From Arthrobacter sp. 260 (GTDB taxonomy: Bacteria; Actinomycetota; Actinomycetes; Actinomycetales; Micrococcaceae): a DNA stretch of 64,000 nt. Positions 51,815 to 60,856 of this stretch are shown in pieces. Under the pieces are notes generated by a model. It had not been told where the DNA came from. It was given only the letters and a program-made list of their open reading frames with translations, and did no database searches. Location of the stretch: the NCBI RefSeq assembly GCF_013116745.1, contig NZ_JABFOE010000014.1:48425-112424 (forward strand), read 5' to 3'. Each line of letters opens with the position of its first letter. Position 1 is the stretch's first letter. Position numbers and translations under genes: made by a program.

Positions 51815-52078
51815 CTAGAGATGCTTGTACACGTCGTTCAGCGTCAGACCCTTGGCGATCATCAGGACCTGCAGGTGATAGAGCAGCTGGGAGATTTCCT
51901 CGGCGGCTGCCTCATCGGATTCGTACTCGGCGGCCATCCACACCTCGGCGGCCTCCTCGACCACCTTCTTGCCGATGCCGTGGACGCCGGAGTCGAGTTC
52001 GGCGATGGTCCGCGACCCGTCCGGGCGGTCGATGGCTTTGGCGCTGAGTTCAGCGAAGAGGGATTCGAAGCTTTTCAC
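51815..52078 (-). CDS. hisE: Phosphoribosyl-ATP diphosphatase
   Basis: An 87-residue all-alpha MazG-like enzyme that hydrolyses phosphoribosyl-[23 protein letters not shown] holds the metal-binding Glu cluster. Start is GTG at 52078. It is placed between ribH and hisG, so the riboflavin and histidine genes may share a transcript. Confidence 0.95.
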   Translation of the reverse strand: MKSFESLFAELSAKAIDRPDGSRTIAELDSGVHGIGKKVVEEAAEVWMAAEYESDEAAAEEISQLLYHLQVLMIAKGLTLNDVYKHL

Positions 52079-52141
52079 ACTGCCAACGTTACTGGGTTGG
52101 CGGCATTGAGCCTCATTCGGTGGGTTGGGTGTGACAAAGCT

Positions 52142-52621
52142 CTATCCCTGCCAGCTGTCCAGGACGGCGGCGGTGGTCAGCGCGGCAGCCACCGACTCGT
52201 AGCCCTTGTCCTCGCTGGACCCGGGCAGACCCGCACGGTCCAGGCCCTGCTGTTCCGTGTCGCAGGTCAGGACGCCGAACCCCACCGGGATGCCGGTACG
52301 GACACTGACGTCGGTCAGGCCGGAGGTGGCCGCCTGGCACACGTAGTCGAAGTGCGGGGTGCCGCCGCGGATGACGACGCCGAGGGCCACCACCGCGTCG
52401 AAGTGCGGTGCCAGCCGGGCGGCGGCGACGGGTAGTTCAAAACTCCCTGGAACCCTGACCACTGTGGGTTCGATGCCTGCATCTTTCGCGGCGCGGAGGG
52501 CGCCGTCGAGCAGCCCGTCCATGATCTCGGTGTGCCAACTGGCGGCGACGACGGCGAGCCGCAGATGGCTCGCCCCGGACAGGTGGCTGAGGTTCAGGGT
52601 GGGTGCGCCGTGGCCGCTCAT
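52142..52621 (-). CDS. ribH: 6,7-dimethyl-8-ribityllumazine synthase
   Basis: A 159-residue lumazine synthase. [13 protein letters not shown] and [20 protein letters not shown] with the catalytic His (in PHFD) are present. It joins the RibA/RibB products in the penultimate step of riboflavin synthesis. AGGAAAG lies upstream of the ATG. It is last in the rib series, 73 bp after ribA. Confidence 0.96.
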   Translation of the reverse strand: MSGHGAPTLNLSHLSGASHLRLAVVAASWHTEIMDGLLDGALRAAKDAGIEPTVVRVPGSFELPVAAARLAPHFDAVVALGVVIRGGTPHFDYVCQAATSGLTDVSVRTGIPVGFGVLTCDTEQQGLDRAGLPGSSEDKGYESVAAALTTAAVLDSWQG

Positions 52622-52694
52622 GGTGTGTCTCTTTCCTGCAGTAATTAGTCGGTGATGCGTTGTCAGTAATGGTTGATTGCTCGTGACCGCCGGG

Positions 52695-53522
52695 TCAGCT
52701 TTGCTGGAGCCCGTGGTCTTCGAGGAGGGTCAGCCGGTGGTTGAGCCGGTCGCGCTTCGTTTGGAGGTACCGCTGGTTCTCGGCCCGCGCCGGCACTTCG
52801 GAGGGCACCATGGCGGTGACCTCGATGCCGTGGAGCTGGAGCTTGTCCCGCTTCTCCGGGTTGTTGCTGAGCAGCCGTATCGACTGCAAACCGAGCTGGT
52901 GAAGGATCGCTGCTGCCGCCTGGTAATCCCGCGAGTCCACGGGGAGTCCGAGCTGCTCGTTGGCTTCGATGGTGTCTGCGCCGGTGTCCTGCAGCGCGTA
53001 GGCGCGGATCTTGTTGGCGAGGCCGATGCCCCTGCCTTCCTGACCGCGCAGGTACAGCACGGTGCCGCCCTGCTCGGTGATGAGCTGCAGGGCCTGCTCC
53101 AGCTGCTCGCCGCAGTCGCAGCGGAAGGAGGAAAAGACGTCACCGGTCAGGCACTCGGAATGCAGCCGGACCAGGGGTGCGGTGCCGTTCTCTGCCGCCT
53201 GGCCGTTCCCGCTCACCTGGCCGTTATGGTTCGCCTGGCCGTTCCCGCTCACCTGGCCGTTCTGGTTCGCCTGGCCGTTCCCGCTCGCCTGGCCGTTCTG
53301 GTTCGCCTGGCCGTTCCCGCTCGCCGGCCCGTTCTCTGCCGCCTGGCCGTTCCCGACCGCGGAGAGGCTGAGATGCTCCACCCCAGTTACCTCGTCCGTC
53401 CAGGCCTGGGTGGTGAAGGGTCCGAAGGCGGTCGGGAGGGTTACCACCGGCCCGCCTGTGACGTTGGAGGGGGGCACGTTGGAGCCGGTCAGGTTGGAGG
53501 TCGTCACATCGGAAGTGGTCAT
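52695..53522 (-). CDS. ribA: GTP cyclohydrolase II with repeat insertion
   Basis: A 275-residue enzyme that opens GTP in the first step of riboflavin synthesis. The zinc Cys residues are Cys124, Cys135 and Cys137 ([18 protein letters not shown]), and [20 protein letters not shown] is the GTP-binding block. Two unusual features precede the catalytic core. The first 25 residues are a pentapeptide-like repeat ([15 protein letters not shown]), and residues 58-113 are a Gly/Asn/Gln/Ala repeat that replaces the normal short loop before LVRLHSEC. Both are coded by in-frame DNA repeats. Enzymes of this family are usually about 200-220 residues. ATGA overlap with ribB. It is probably functional because all catalytic motifs are intact. 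Confidence 0.93.
   Translation of the reverse strand: MTTSDVTTSNLTGSNVPPSNVTGGPVVTLPTAFGPFTTQAWTDEVTGVEHLSLSAVGNGQAAENGPASGNGQANQNGQASGNGQANQNGQVSGNGQANHNGQVSGNGQAAENGTAPLVRLHSECLTGDVFSSFRCDCGEQLEQALQLITEQGGTVLYLRGQEGRGIGLANKIRAYALQDTGADTIEANEQLGLPVDSRDYQAAAAILHQLGLQSIRLLSNNPEKRDKLQLHGIEVTAMVPSEVPARAENQRYLQTKRDRLNHRLTLLEDHGLQQS
53185..53355. repeat. 36-bp in-frame tandem repeat inside ribA
   Basis: Three 36-bp units at 53197-53232, 53233-53268 and 53269-53304 differ at only one or two bases each. A diverged fourth unit follows at 53305-53340, and partial units flank both ends. Each 36-bp unit contains two 18-bp halves sharing TGGCCGTT. On the coding strand they give [10 protein letters not shown](A/V)S repeats. 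The multiple-of-three period means slippage would keep the frame. Confidence 0.9.
53461..53520. repeat. 15-bp in-frame repeat at the ribA N-terminus
   Basis: Four consecutive imperfect 15-bp units (53461-53475, 53476-53490, 53491-53505, 53506-53520) share the pattern ACGTTGGAG...GTC on the plus strand. They encode the xxxSN-type pentapeptides of the RibA leader. They are distinct in sequence and period from the 36-bp array 100 bp away. Confidence 0.7.
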
Positions 53523-54214
53523 CGCAGGTCCTTTTCTGCAGCGGGTGTAGTGGGTGCGGTGTGTTCAGCCTGCCCGGCGGCTGTGTAGCTGAGCAGGTCC
53601 TTGATGGAGATCAGGGGCAGGCCGTGCACATCGGCGAAGTCACGCAGTGCGGGCAGTCGCATCATGTGACCTTCGTCGTGGACCACCTCGGCGATGACCG
53701 CCGCGGGTTCCAGACCGGCGAGGGCACACAGTTGCAGGCCCGCCTCGGTGTGTCCGGGGCGTTCACTGACCCCGCCGGGTGCCCCGCGCAACGGGAACAG
53801 ATGCCCCGGCCGCGTGAGGTCGGCCGCCGTCGTCGTCGGATCGGCGAGCAGGCGAGCAGTTCGGGCCCTGTCGGCGGCGCTGATGCCGGTGGAGACCCCC
53901 ACCGCCGCGTCGCAGGACACCGTGTACGCGGTGCCCTTGGCGTCCTCGTTGACGGCGGTCATCGGCGGCAGCAGCAACCGGTCAGCCACCTCTCCGGAGA
54001 TGGGGACGCAGAGGACGCCCGAGGTGTAGCGGACAGTCCAGCCAACCAGCCGTTCGGTGGCGAACTGGGCGGCGAAGATGATGTCGCCCTCGTTTTCGCG
54101 GCGCTCGTCGTCGACGACGACGACGGCCCGGCCAGCGGCCATCGCCGCCACCGCAGCGGGGACGGTGTCGAGCCGGATGGGCTGGGCCGCAGGTTCGGTG
54201 TCGTGGGTGGTCAT
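53519..54214 (-). CDS. ribB: 3,4-dihydroxy-2-butanone 4-phosphate synthase
   Basis: A 231-residue enzyme that converts ribulose 5-phosphate to the four-carbon unit for lumazine. [19 protein letters not shown] is the metal and substrate site, and [11 protein letters not shown] and [11 protein letters not shown] follow. RibB and RibA are separate here, whereas many bacteria fuse them. It is coupled to ribE and ribA by 4-bp overlaps (ATGA) on both sides. ATG 54214 is used rather than the longer frame. Confidence 0.96.
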   Translation of the reverse strand: MTTHDTEPAAQPIRLDTVPAAVAAMAAGRAVVVVDDERRENEGDIIFAAQFATERLVGWTVRYTSGVLCVPISGEVADRLLLPPMTAVNEDAKGTAYTVSCDAAVGVSTGISAADRARTARLLADPTTTAADLTRPGHLFPLRGAPGGVSERPGHTEAGLQLCALAGLEPAAVIAEVVHDEGHMMRLPALRDFADVHGLPLISIKDLLSYTAAGQAEHTAPTTPAAEKDLR

Positions 54215-54921
54215 GACAGGGGCTCGACGATCGCTGGCGGGACCGTGGGCTTGCTGACCGCGGGTTTCTGAATGGGCAGAGACTGGGTGTTCGGCGACTG
54301 CCAGGCGGGCAGCATGAAGCTCATCAGCCGCTCCGCGTACTTGGCCAGCACATCCATTTCCAGGTTCACCGAGTCGCCCGGCTGTTTCACACCGAGGTTC
54401 GTCTCCCGCAGGGTGGTCGGAATCAGTCCCACCTCGAACCATGGGTCAGGGGCGGAGGCTGCACTGACGGCGCTGATGGTGAGGGAAACGCCGTCGACGG
54501 TGACTGACCCCTTCTCTGCCGCGTACCGGGCCAGCCGGGTGGGAAGGCCGAACCGCAGCCGGTGCCAGGCGCCCTGGTTCTCACGCTCCAGCAGGGTTCC
54601 GATGCCGTCGACGTGGCCCTGGACAACGTGTCCGTCCAGCCGTCCGGTCGCCGGGACGCATCGTTCCAGGTTCACTGCGCTGCCGGGAGCGAGCAGACCG
54701 GTGGTGGTCCGGAGCAGGGTCTCCCCCATCACGTCGACCACGATCCTGCCCTCGTCGACGCTGGTCGCGGTGAGGCAGACGCCGTTGACGGCAATAGACC
54801 CGCCGAAGCCCAGATCCTGTCCAGTGGTGGGCGCGTCGAACACGAGGACGGCGCTTGTCTGGTCTGCCGCGACCTCAAGTGAGACAACACTGCCCTTTTC
54901 GGCGACTATTCCTGTGAACAT
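54211..54921 (-). CDS. ribE: Riboflavin synthase, alpha chain
   Basis: A 236-residue enzyme with the usual two homologous barrels. [16 protein letters not shown] begins the first, [16 protein letters not shown] is the first active-site block, and [16 protein letters not shown] is the second. It dismutates lumazine into riboflavin. The C-terminal 30 residues are Pro/Ser/Thr-rich and not part of the barrels. AAAGGA lies before the ATG, which overlaps the ribD 3' end by 16 bp. Confidence 0.96.
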   Translation of the reverse strand: MFTGIVAEKGSVVSLEVAADQTSAVLVFDAPTTGQDLGFGGSIAVNGVCLTATSVDEGRIVVDVMGETLLRTTTGLLAPGSAVNLERCVPATGRLDGHVVQGHVDGIGTLLERENQGAWHRLRFGLPTRLARYAAEKGSVTVDGVSLTISAVSAASAPDPWFEVGLIPTTLRETNLGVKQPGDSVNLEMDVLAKYAERLMSFMLPAWQSPNTQSLPIQKPAVSKPTVPPAIVEPLS

Positions 54922-56045
54922 GTGCTGGTTCCTTTGCTGCTGGTGATCGTTCGGTGAGAAGACTTCGGTGGTGCCGGCGTGCTGGGCCCGTCGTCGGCCG
55001 GGACCGGACTGAGGTGGAGACGGACGTCGCTGCCGCACTGGCTGATCGCCGCTCCGCCATGGGGATCGAGCTCCCACCTGCTGGCGTCCTGCAGGGACCC
55101 GATCCCGAGGCCCTGGATGGCCGGGGTGCCGGTTCCGAGGAGCAGGGGCGCCTGGTAGATAAACAGTTCGTCTACCAGTCCCGCGGCGAGGAAGGCGGTG
55201 GCGATGGTGGGGCCGCCCTCAATCATCAGGTGGCCGACGCCGTCGTCGTACAGTCGCTTCACCACTTCCCACGGATCGCGGGTAGCGAGCTGGACGAAGT
55301 TTCCGGCGCGGATCGCGGCGTCGTCGGGGACGGCGCGCAGGCCCATCGCCACCCGCAGGGGCTGCCGCACGGCGTTTGTGCCGTCGGCGTGCCGTGCCGA
55401 CAGCCGGGGGTCATCGGCAAGCACGGTGCCGGTGCCGACGAGCACAGCGTCGGCACGGCGTCGGATCGCGTGCCCGTCGCTGCGTGACTCGGGGCCGGTG
55501 ATCCACTGGCTGGTGCCGTCGGTGGCTGCGACGCGGCCGTCGAGGGTCTGGGCGGTCTTGAGCGTAATGAATGGCCGGCGTGAACTGGTGGCAGCACGCC
55601 AGCGATGGTTCAGGAGCTGTGCCTCATCGGCGAGCAGCCCGCCCACAGTATCGACGCCGTGGGTGCGGAGCCAGCTCCCGCCACCGGAGGCGGGTCCGTG
55701 GTCGTCGTGGGCGGCGAAGACCACGCGGGCGATACCCGCGGCCACGATGGCCTGGGTGCAGGGTCCGGTCCGGCCCGCATGGCTGCAGGGTTCGAGCGTG
55801 CAGACGAGGGTGCACCCGGTCAGGTCAGCGCGCTGTGTCCGGGCGTCGGCAAGGGCTGCGATTTCCGCGTGCGGTGTGCCGGCGCCCTGATGGTAACCGG
55901 TTCCAATAACCCGCTGCTGTTCGTCAAGGATGACCGACCCCACCAGGGGGTTGGCGCCGCGGACACCGCGGCCCGCGAGGTCGAGTGCACGCTGCATCGC
56001 TGTCGTTTCGGCGTCCGGTGCCGCGGCCGGGTCGATGTGGGTCAT
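54906..56045 (-). CDS. ribD: Bifunctional pyrimidine deaminase/reductase
   Basis: A 379-residue two-domain enzyme. The N-terminal deaminase has the zinc motif HAEIAAL and PCSHAGRTGPC. The C-terminal reductase has TLKTAQTLDGRVA and MIEGGPTIATAFL. It carries out steps two and three of riboflavin synthesis. ATG 56045 lies 5 bp after the transporter stop. The last 25 residues are Pro/Ser/Thr-rich, and its end overlaps ribE. Confidence 0.95.
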   Translation of the reverse strand: MTHIDPAAAPDAETTAMQRALDLAGRGVRGANPLVGSVILDEQQRVIGTGYHQGAGTPHAEIAALADARTQRADLTGCTLVCTLEPCSHAGRTGPCTQAIVAAGIARVVFAAHDDHGPASGGGSWLRTHGVDTVGGLLADEAQLLNHRWRAATSSRRPFITLKTAQTLDGRVAATDGTSQWITGPESRSDGHAIRRRADAVLVGTGTVLADDPRLSARHADGTNAVRQPLRVAMGLRAVPDDAAIRAGNFVQLATRDPWEVVKRLYDDGVGHLMIEGGPTIATAFLAAGLVDELFIYQAPLLLGTGTPAIQGLGIGSLQDASRWELDPHGGAAISQCGSDVRLHLSPVPADDGPSTPAPPKSSHRTITSSKGTSTCSQE

Positions 56046-56050
56046 GGCGG

Positions 56051-56731
56051 TCACCGGAGTGTGGGGTCTGGTAGCAGGACGTCGACGCGGGGTTTGGTCT
56101 CCCGGGCGCGCATCCAGACGAAGAAACCGATCAGGGTGAAGATCCCGTAGAACAGGTACATGAAGGCGGTGGCGTAGTAGCCGGCGCTGAACAGCAGGGG
56201 CACCCCGACGACGTCGACGGCCACCCAGATGAGCCAGAACTCGACCCACCCCTTGGCCATGCCGATGGTGGCGAGGAGCGATCCGACGAACGTCCAGGCG
56301 TCTGCCCACACCGGTTCGTAGGAGCCGAGCATCCGGAAAAGGGGTGTGATCGCGACGGTGCCGAGGAACATGCCAGCGACCAGGCCGATCCGTGCGCGGG
56401 TGGGAGCCCACCGCGGCGTGATGGCGTGGCCGTCGGGCTGGGCGCTGGCCCGCCACTGTCGCCAGCCGTAGACGGCGACGGCGATGAACATGATCTGGCG
56501 GCCGGCCTGTCCCAGGAGGTTGGCGGCGTCGGCCCCGCCAAAAAAGGAACCGAGGAAGACGGTGAGGAGGAGCAGGTTTCCGACGATGCCGACGGGCCAG
56601 GCCCACAGTTTCCTGCGCATCCCGCCGAGTGCGCTGAGCAGCCCGAAGACGTTGCCGATCACCTCGCGGAGCAACAGCGAGCTACCGGCAACAGGGATCT
56701 GAGCGTCGAACAACCACCTCAGAAAATCCAT
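56051..56731 (-). CDS. ribM: PnuC/RibM-like riboflavin transporter
   Basis: A 226-residue membrane protein of the PnuC fold with about seven helices. It begins MDFLRWLFDAQIPVAGS and contains VIGNVFGLLSALGGMRRKLW, then AVYGWRQWR and VGSLLATIGMAKGWVEFWL. In actinobacteria the first gene after the FMN riboswitch and upstream of ribD is commonly RibM, a riboflavin uptake protein. Specificity is therefore inferred from context; PnuC itself imports nicotinamide riboside. ATG 56731 has AAGGGG upstream; the longer frame to 56974 is riboswitch RNA. Confidence 0.88.
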   Translation of the reverse strand: MDFLRWLFDAQIPVAGSSLLLREVIGNVFGLLSALGGMRRKLWAWPVGIVGNLLLLTVFLGSFFGGADAANLLGQAGRQIMFIAVAVYGWRQWRASAQPDGHAITPRWAPTRARIGLVAGMFLGTVAITPLFRMLGSYEPVWADAWTFVGSLLATIGMAKGWVEFWLIWVAVDVVGVPLLFSAGYYATAFMYLFYGIFTLIGFFVWMRARETKPRVDVLLPDPTLR

Positions 56732-56837
56732 GTCGTCCCCTTGTCTCGAGCGGTATGCTCCGGGGTACGACAGGAACGGCCAGTGCCGGTGACGGCGCAA
56801 TAAGGCGCCAGCAAACCAGCACAGCCGAGGCTGCACA

Positions 56838-56970
56838 TGCTTCTCCCATCCAGACTTTAACTGTCGGTGCCGGAATTTCACCGGCTCAACCGGCCACGCC
56901 AGCGCGGTAGCACTGACAGCGGACGGGTCGCGGACTATAACCGCCGGTTCGGAATTACACCGACCCCGGA
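56838..56970 (-). promoter_or_regulatory. FMN riboswitch (RFN element)
   Basis: The minus strand carries the conserved RFN segments in order. GGGGTCGGTGTAATTCC is the 5' helix, ACCGGCGGTTATAGTCCGCG follows, then a variable stem, then CCGGTGAAATTCCGGCACCG and CAGTTAAAGTCTGGATGGGA. It ends at GAGAAG. The downstream leader (56750-56835) has hairpins CAGCC/GGCTG and GGCGC/GCGCC before the transporter's ribosome-binding site, probably the expression platform. FMN binding should shut off the rib operon. Confidence 0.96.
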
Positions 56971-57054
56971 GCATGTTTGTGTGTATCAGTATTTCATAAC
57001 CGGATTAAGCGTGTGTCCATTCCCGTCACATTCCATAACGCGCACAATCCGTCC

Positions 57055-57135
57055 CGGTTCGCCAATCCCGCCGTTCGGGTTCACGCCGGTTCGTGCATTC
57101 GGGTTCGTGTCACCGGGGTTCGCGCCGGTTCACTC
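57055..57135. repeat. Short GGTTC-rich repeats upstream of the rib operon
   Basis: GGTTC/GGGTTC occurs six times in about 80 bp, including CGCCGGTTC twice and TTCGGGTTC twice, in the 230-bp gap between the riboswitch and the HNH gene. The pattern is irregular and could be a degenerate minisatellite. Confidence 0.45.
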
Positions 57136-57203
57136 CAATGGCGTTGACGAGCGCGCTGCGTTGACGTGCGCGCCCGCTTCGGTGATGGAAGGTACTTGAT
57201 TCT

Positions 57204-58754
57204 TTAGAAAGGTGGTGGGGTTTCAGGGAGAGGCGCCGGTGGTGGGTCCGGTCGGGTGAGGTAGGTTTCGCCGGCCGGTGAGATGGCGATGATCAGTCCG
57301 GGTTCGGGTTGTCGGTAGTGCCAGTAGCCTTCGGATTTGAGCTTGTGATGCCGTTTACACAGGGCCGCCAAATTGCCGTAGCCGGTTTTCCCGCCCTGTG
57401 ACCAGGGTTTCGTGTGGTCGAGTTCGCAGAACACCGCCAACCGGTTACACCCCGGATGCCTGCACGTCCGATCCCGCACCCTGACCGCGTCCTGCAGGTC
57501 CTTCGGAACCCGATACGTGGTGGCGTCGGCCCCAAGCCTCGCCCCGGTGAACGGGTGAGTGAGAATCCTTGTGAATGATGGCGCGTGCCCGGCGAGTCTC
57601 CGGGCGGTCTCGGGGTCAATCGGCCCGTACCCTTCCAACTCTCCCGGAGCGTCCCCTCCGAGGAGGGTCATCACCGGGACGGTGACGAACACCTTCGCCT
57701 GCACACCCCAGTACGAGGCGCTGCTGCCGTTAGGTTCCGTGGGGTTACTGTCGCCGTCAGCGATGTGCCCGGTGGCACCGGCGCTGGTGAGGACGTCGGC
57801 GAGGACGTCGGCTCGTAGCTGGGTGAGCGTCCGTGGTTCGTCGGGGCCTTGCAACGCACGGGCTGCGGTGTCGACGCGGTGGAAGATCCCGGCAGCCTGA
57901 TCCACGGGTAGGTAGGCTTCCAGCCAGGCCATCCCATCCCGCTGCGGGGTCAACTGCACCAGCCTCCCCTGCACCGCCTTCGCATGCCGGACACTGATCG
58001 ACTCCGGATGCAATCGCTCCCGCAACCGCCGCGCCTGATAACAGAACCGGGTCACCGTCGTCTTGCCCGCCATCCCCACCAGACGCTGCTCGAACGCCGC
58101 CGTCACCGCGGGCACCAGGTCAGGGATGCCGGTGGCCTCCTCCACCACCGCCCACGCATGCCGCTTCGAGAGCTTCCCGCCCTCCAACGCGGCCAACGCC
58201 AACCGGTAATGCCGGGTCAACAACTCACTGTGCTCAATCAGTGACCCCGCAGACCGCTCCGGAACACGCAACGCAGCACCAATCTCGGACTCCGTCACCA
58301 TCCGGGCATACCCCAACCGCCCCGCCGGACCCGCCGACTCGGCCGTCAAATCCGCAATCCGGGTGACAACCTTGACCTCTTGGGCATCCGCCCACGACCG
58401 CAACTCGGCCAGATCCTTCAACGCATCAACGGCTTCGGAATGATCCAACTCCCCCACCGGGGTCAACCCCAGCCATCCCGTCAACGCCGGCGGCCCCTCA
58501 CTGGACCGCTCCCGCCCAGACGATCCGCCAGCACCCGCACCGGGACCACCAGTGGAAAGGCCCGTATTACCCACGGGAGCCACCCAGAACGCCTCGCCAC
58601 CCAACGGCCCATCAGCCCCATACCTGGCCGAGCCAGGACCAGCTTCACCCGGCGCCCCCGCAGAAGCATCCCCGGCCACGCCATCCGCGGCCGGATCAGA
58701 CCCGAATCCGGGAAGAAATCCCGTCCCAGTAGAAGAAGCGTTGGGGCTTTTCAT
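57204..58754 (-). CDS. DUF222/HNH endonuclease-domain protein
   Basis: A 516-residue protein of the actinobacterial DUF222-HNH group. A Gly/Pro/Ala-rich disordered N-terminus of about 90 residues precedes a helical DUF222 domain (GGKLSKRHAWAVVEEATGI). The HNH nuclease near the C-terminus has RTCRHPGCNRLAVFCELDHT, KPWSQGGKTGYGNLAALC and KRHHKLKS, with the HNH metal residues present. Such proteins are abundant as multicopy families in Micrococcaceae and are thought to be nuclease-like or mobile-related; the function is unknown. No neighbours suggest a role. Confidence 0.88.
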   Translation of the reverse strand: MKSPNASSTGTGFLPGFGSDPAADGVAGDASAGAPGEAGPGSARYGADGPLGGEAFWVAPVGNTGLSTGGPGAGAGGSSGRERSSEGPPALTGWLGLTPVGELDHSEAVDALKDLAELRSWADAQEVKVVTRIADLTAESAGPAGRLGYARMVTESEIGAALRVPERSAGSLIEHSELLTRHYRLALAALEGGKLSKRHAWAVVEEATGIPDLVPAVTAAFEQRLVGMAGKTTVTRFCYQARRLRERLHPESISVRHAKAVQGRLVQLTPQRDGMAWLEAYLPVDQAAGIFHRVDTAARALQGPDEPRTLTQLRADVLADVLTSAGATGHIADGDSNPTEPNGSSASYWGVQAKVFVTVPVMTLLGGDAPGELEGYGPIDPETARRLAGHAPSFTRILTHPFTGARLGADATTYRVPKDLQDAVRVRDRTCRHPGCNRLAVFCELDHTKPWSQGGKTGYGNLAALCKRHHKLKSEGYWHYRQPEPGLIIAISPAGETYLTRPDPPPAPLPETPPPF

Positions 58755-58868
58755 ATCTCAAGTCCATCACCCGCCACCCCCAAAATAAGGGTCACAAAAG
58801 AGGATCTCGAGAAAGTTTCTCCAAGTTTTTCCGGCGTAATCGAGGGCCCCGAAAGCTCCTTAAACACA

Positions 58869-58935
58869 CCCGCCGAGGAGTGGGATCGGGTGGACCCAGG
58901 AGCGCTGGGCCCGCCAGGTCTAACTCCTCGGCGGG
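58869..58935 (-). terminator. Long-loop hairpin after aspS
   Basis: CCCGCCGAGGAGT (58869-58881) and its complement (58923-58935) form a 13-bp stem around a 41-nt loop that itself folds (GGGTGGACCC...GGGCCC). It lies 40 bp after the aspS stop on the minus strand and is followed by GTGTGTTTAAG. It is probably the aspS terminator. Confidence 0.6.
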
Positions 58936-58973
58936 GGGTTTGAGGGAAACAGACCCTCAGTGAGTTTGCAAAG

Positions 58974-60740
58974 CTAGTTCTTCTTTTCCGGCTTGAAGTC
59001 CACTCCGGCTTCCTTGCGCTGCTGCGCGGTGATCGGGGCCGGCGCCGCGGTCAGCGGATCGAACCCGCCACCGGACTTCGGGAACGCGATGACGTCGCGG
59101 ATTGACTCGGTGCCGGCCATCAGTGCAACGACGCGGTCCCAGCCGAACGCGATGCCGCCGTGAGGGGGCGCGCCGTATTTGAATCCCTCGAGCAGGAAGC
59201 CGAACTTCTCCTGCGCGTCCTCCTGGCTGATACCCATCACGGAGAAGACTCGTTCCTGAACGTCACGCTGGTGGATACGGATCGAGCCGCCGCCGATTTC
59301 GTTGCCGTTGCAGACAATGTCGTAGGCGTAGGCCAGAGCGGTCTCGGGATCCTTGTCGAAGGTGTCCATGTACTCGGGCTTCGGGGACGTGAAGGCGTGG
59401 TGCACGGCCGTCCAGGCTCCCCCGCCGACGGCGACGTCGCCCGCCGCGACAGCTGCCGACGCCGGTTCGAACATGGGTGCGTCAACCACCCAGACGAAAG
59501 CCCACGCGTTCGGGTCGATCAGGCCGGTACGGTGGCCGATCTCCACGCGCGCTGCACCGAGCAGTGCCCGGGACGGGGTCTTCTCCCCGGCCGCGAAGAA
59601 GATGCAGTCGCCCGGGTTGGCGCCGACGGCGGAGGGCAGGCCCTCGCGCTCGGCGTCGGTGAGGTTTTTCGCGACGGGACCGCGGAGGCTGCCGTCGTCG
59701 TCGACCAGGACATACGCGAGACCCTTGGCACCGCGCTGCTTGGCCCATTCCTGCCACGCGTCGAGCTGGCGGCGCGGCTGGGAAGCACCGCCGGGCATGA
59801 CGACGGCGCCGACGTAGGGTGCCTTGAAGACACCGAACTCAGTGTCCTTGAAGAACTCGGTGAGCTCGGTCAGCTCAAGCCCGAACCGCAGGTCGGGTTT
59901 GTCGGAACCGAACCGTGCCATCGCGTCGGCGTAGGTCATCCGCTGGATGGGGGTGGGGATCTCGACGTCGATCAGCTGCCAGAGTGCCTTCACCAGGTTT
60001 TCGCCCAGGGCAATGATGTCGTCCTGCTCCACGAAGCTGGCTTCGATGTCGAGCTGGGTGAACTCAGGCTGGCGGTCCGCGCGGAAGTCCTCATCGCGGT
60101 AGCAGCGGGCAATCTGGTAGTACTTTTCAAAGCCGCCCACCTGGAGCAGCTGCTTGAACAGCTGCGGGGACTGGGGCAGGGCGTACCAGGACCCGGGTGA
60201 CAGGCGGGCCGGGACCACGAAGTCGCGGGCACCCTCGGGGGTGGACCGGGTCAGGGTGGGGGTCTCGATTTCGACGTACCCGTCCTGGTGCATCAGTTCG
60301 CGGGCCACCCGGTTCGCCTCGGAGCGGAGGCGGAGGTTGGCGTTCGGCGCGGGCCGGCGCAGGTCGAGGTAGCGGTGCTTGAGGCGGGCTTCCTCGCCGA
60401 CCTCCACGTGCTCATCGATCTGGAACGGCAGCGGGTCGGAGGTGTTGAGGATGGTCACTGTCTCGGCGATCACTTCAATGCCGCCGGTGGCCAGTGCGGG
60501 GTTCTCGTTGCCCTCGGGCCGCTTCTCGACGGAGCCGGTGATCTGCAGGACGTACTCGTTGCGCAGCCCGTGGAACACTTCCTCCTCACGGACCACCACC
60601 TGGGCGAAACCTGAGGCGTCGCGCAGGTCGAGGAATGCGACACCGCCGTGATCTCGGCGGCGGGCTACCCAGCCTGCCAGGGTGACGGTGTGTCCAATGT
60701 GCTCGGTCCGCAGTGAACCGAGGTCATGTGTGCGCAGCAC
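58974..60740 (-). CDS. aspS: Aspartyl-tRNA synthetase
   Basis: A 588-residue class IIb synthetase. The N-terminal OB-fold anticodon domain is [20 protein letters not shown]. Motif 2 appears around [20 protein letters not shown], a GAD insertion domain follows, and motif 3 is [16 protein letters not shown] at 60740 has AAGGA five bases upstream and gives the family start LRTHDLGSL. Length and motifs are normal. It is not clear whether it is discriminating or also charges tRNA-Asn. Confidence 0.97.
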   Translation of the reverse strand: MLRTHDLGSLRTEHIGHTVTLAGWVARRRDHGGVAFLDLRDASGFAQVVVREEEVFHGLRNEYVLQITGSVEKRPEGNENPALATGGIEVIAETVTILNTSDPLPFQIDEHVEVGEEARLKHRYLDLRRPAPNANLRLRSEANRVARELMHQDGYVEIETPTLTRSTPEGARDFVVPARLSPGSWYALPQSPQLFKQLLQVGGFEKYYQIARCYRDEDFRADRQPEFTQLDIEASFVEQDDIIALGENLVKALWQLIDVEIPTPIQRMTYADAMARFGSDKPDLRFGLELTELTEFFKDTEFGVFKAPYVGAVVMPGGASQPRRQLDAWQEWAKQRGAKGLAYVLVDDDGSLRGPVAKNLTDAEREGLPSAVGANPGDCIFFAAGEKTPSRALLGAARVEIGHRTGLIDPNAWAFVWVVDAPMFEPASAAVAAGDVAVGGGAWTAVHHAFTSPKPEYMDTFDKDPETALAYAYDIVCNGNEIGGGSIRIHQRDVQERVFSVMGISQEDAQEKFGFLLEGFKYGAPPHGGIAFGWDRVVALMAGTESIRDVIAFPKSGGGFDPLTAAPAPITAQQRKEAGVDFKPEKKN

Positions 60741-60856
60741 AGCATTCCTTCCGGGTGGGGGCACGGGGCAGAAAAGCGCTACCCGCGTATGAAAAGATCG
60801 TCTCGTTCGAGTTTACCGGTGATACCGGGACCCACCCGCCACGGCAGGGGAACCAC

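Noticed and set aside
53185..53355. Regularly repeated units resembling a CRISPR array
   Set aside because: Units are contiguous with no unique spacers, lie inside ribA in frame, and encode a peptide repeat.
56732..56974. N-terminal extension of the ribM frame
   Set aside because: It is translated riboswitch sequence.
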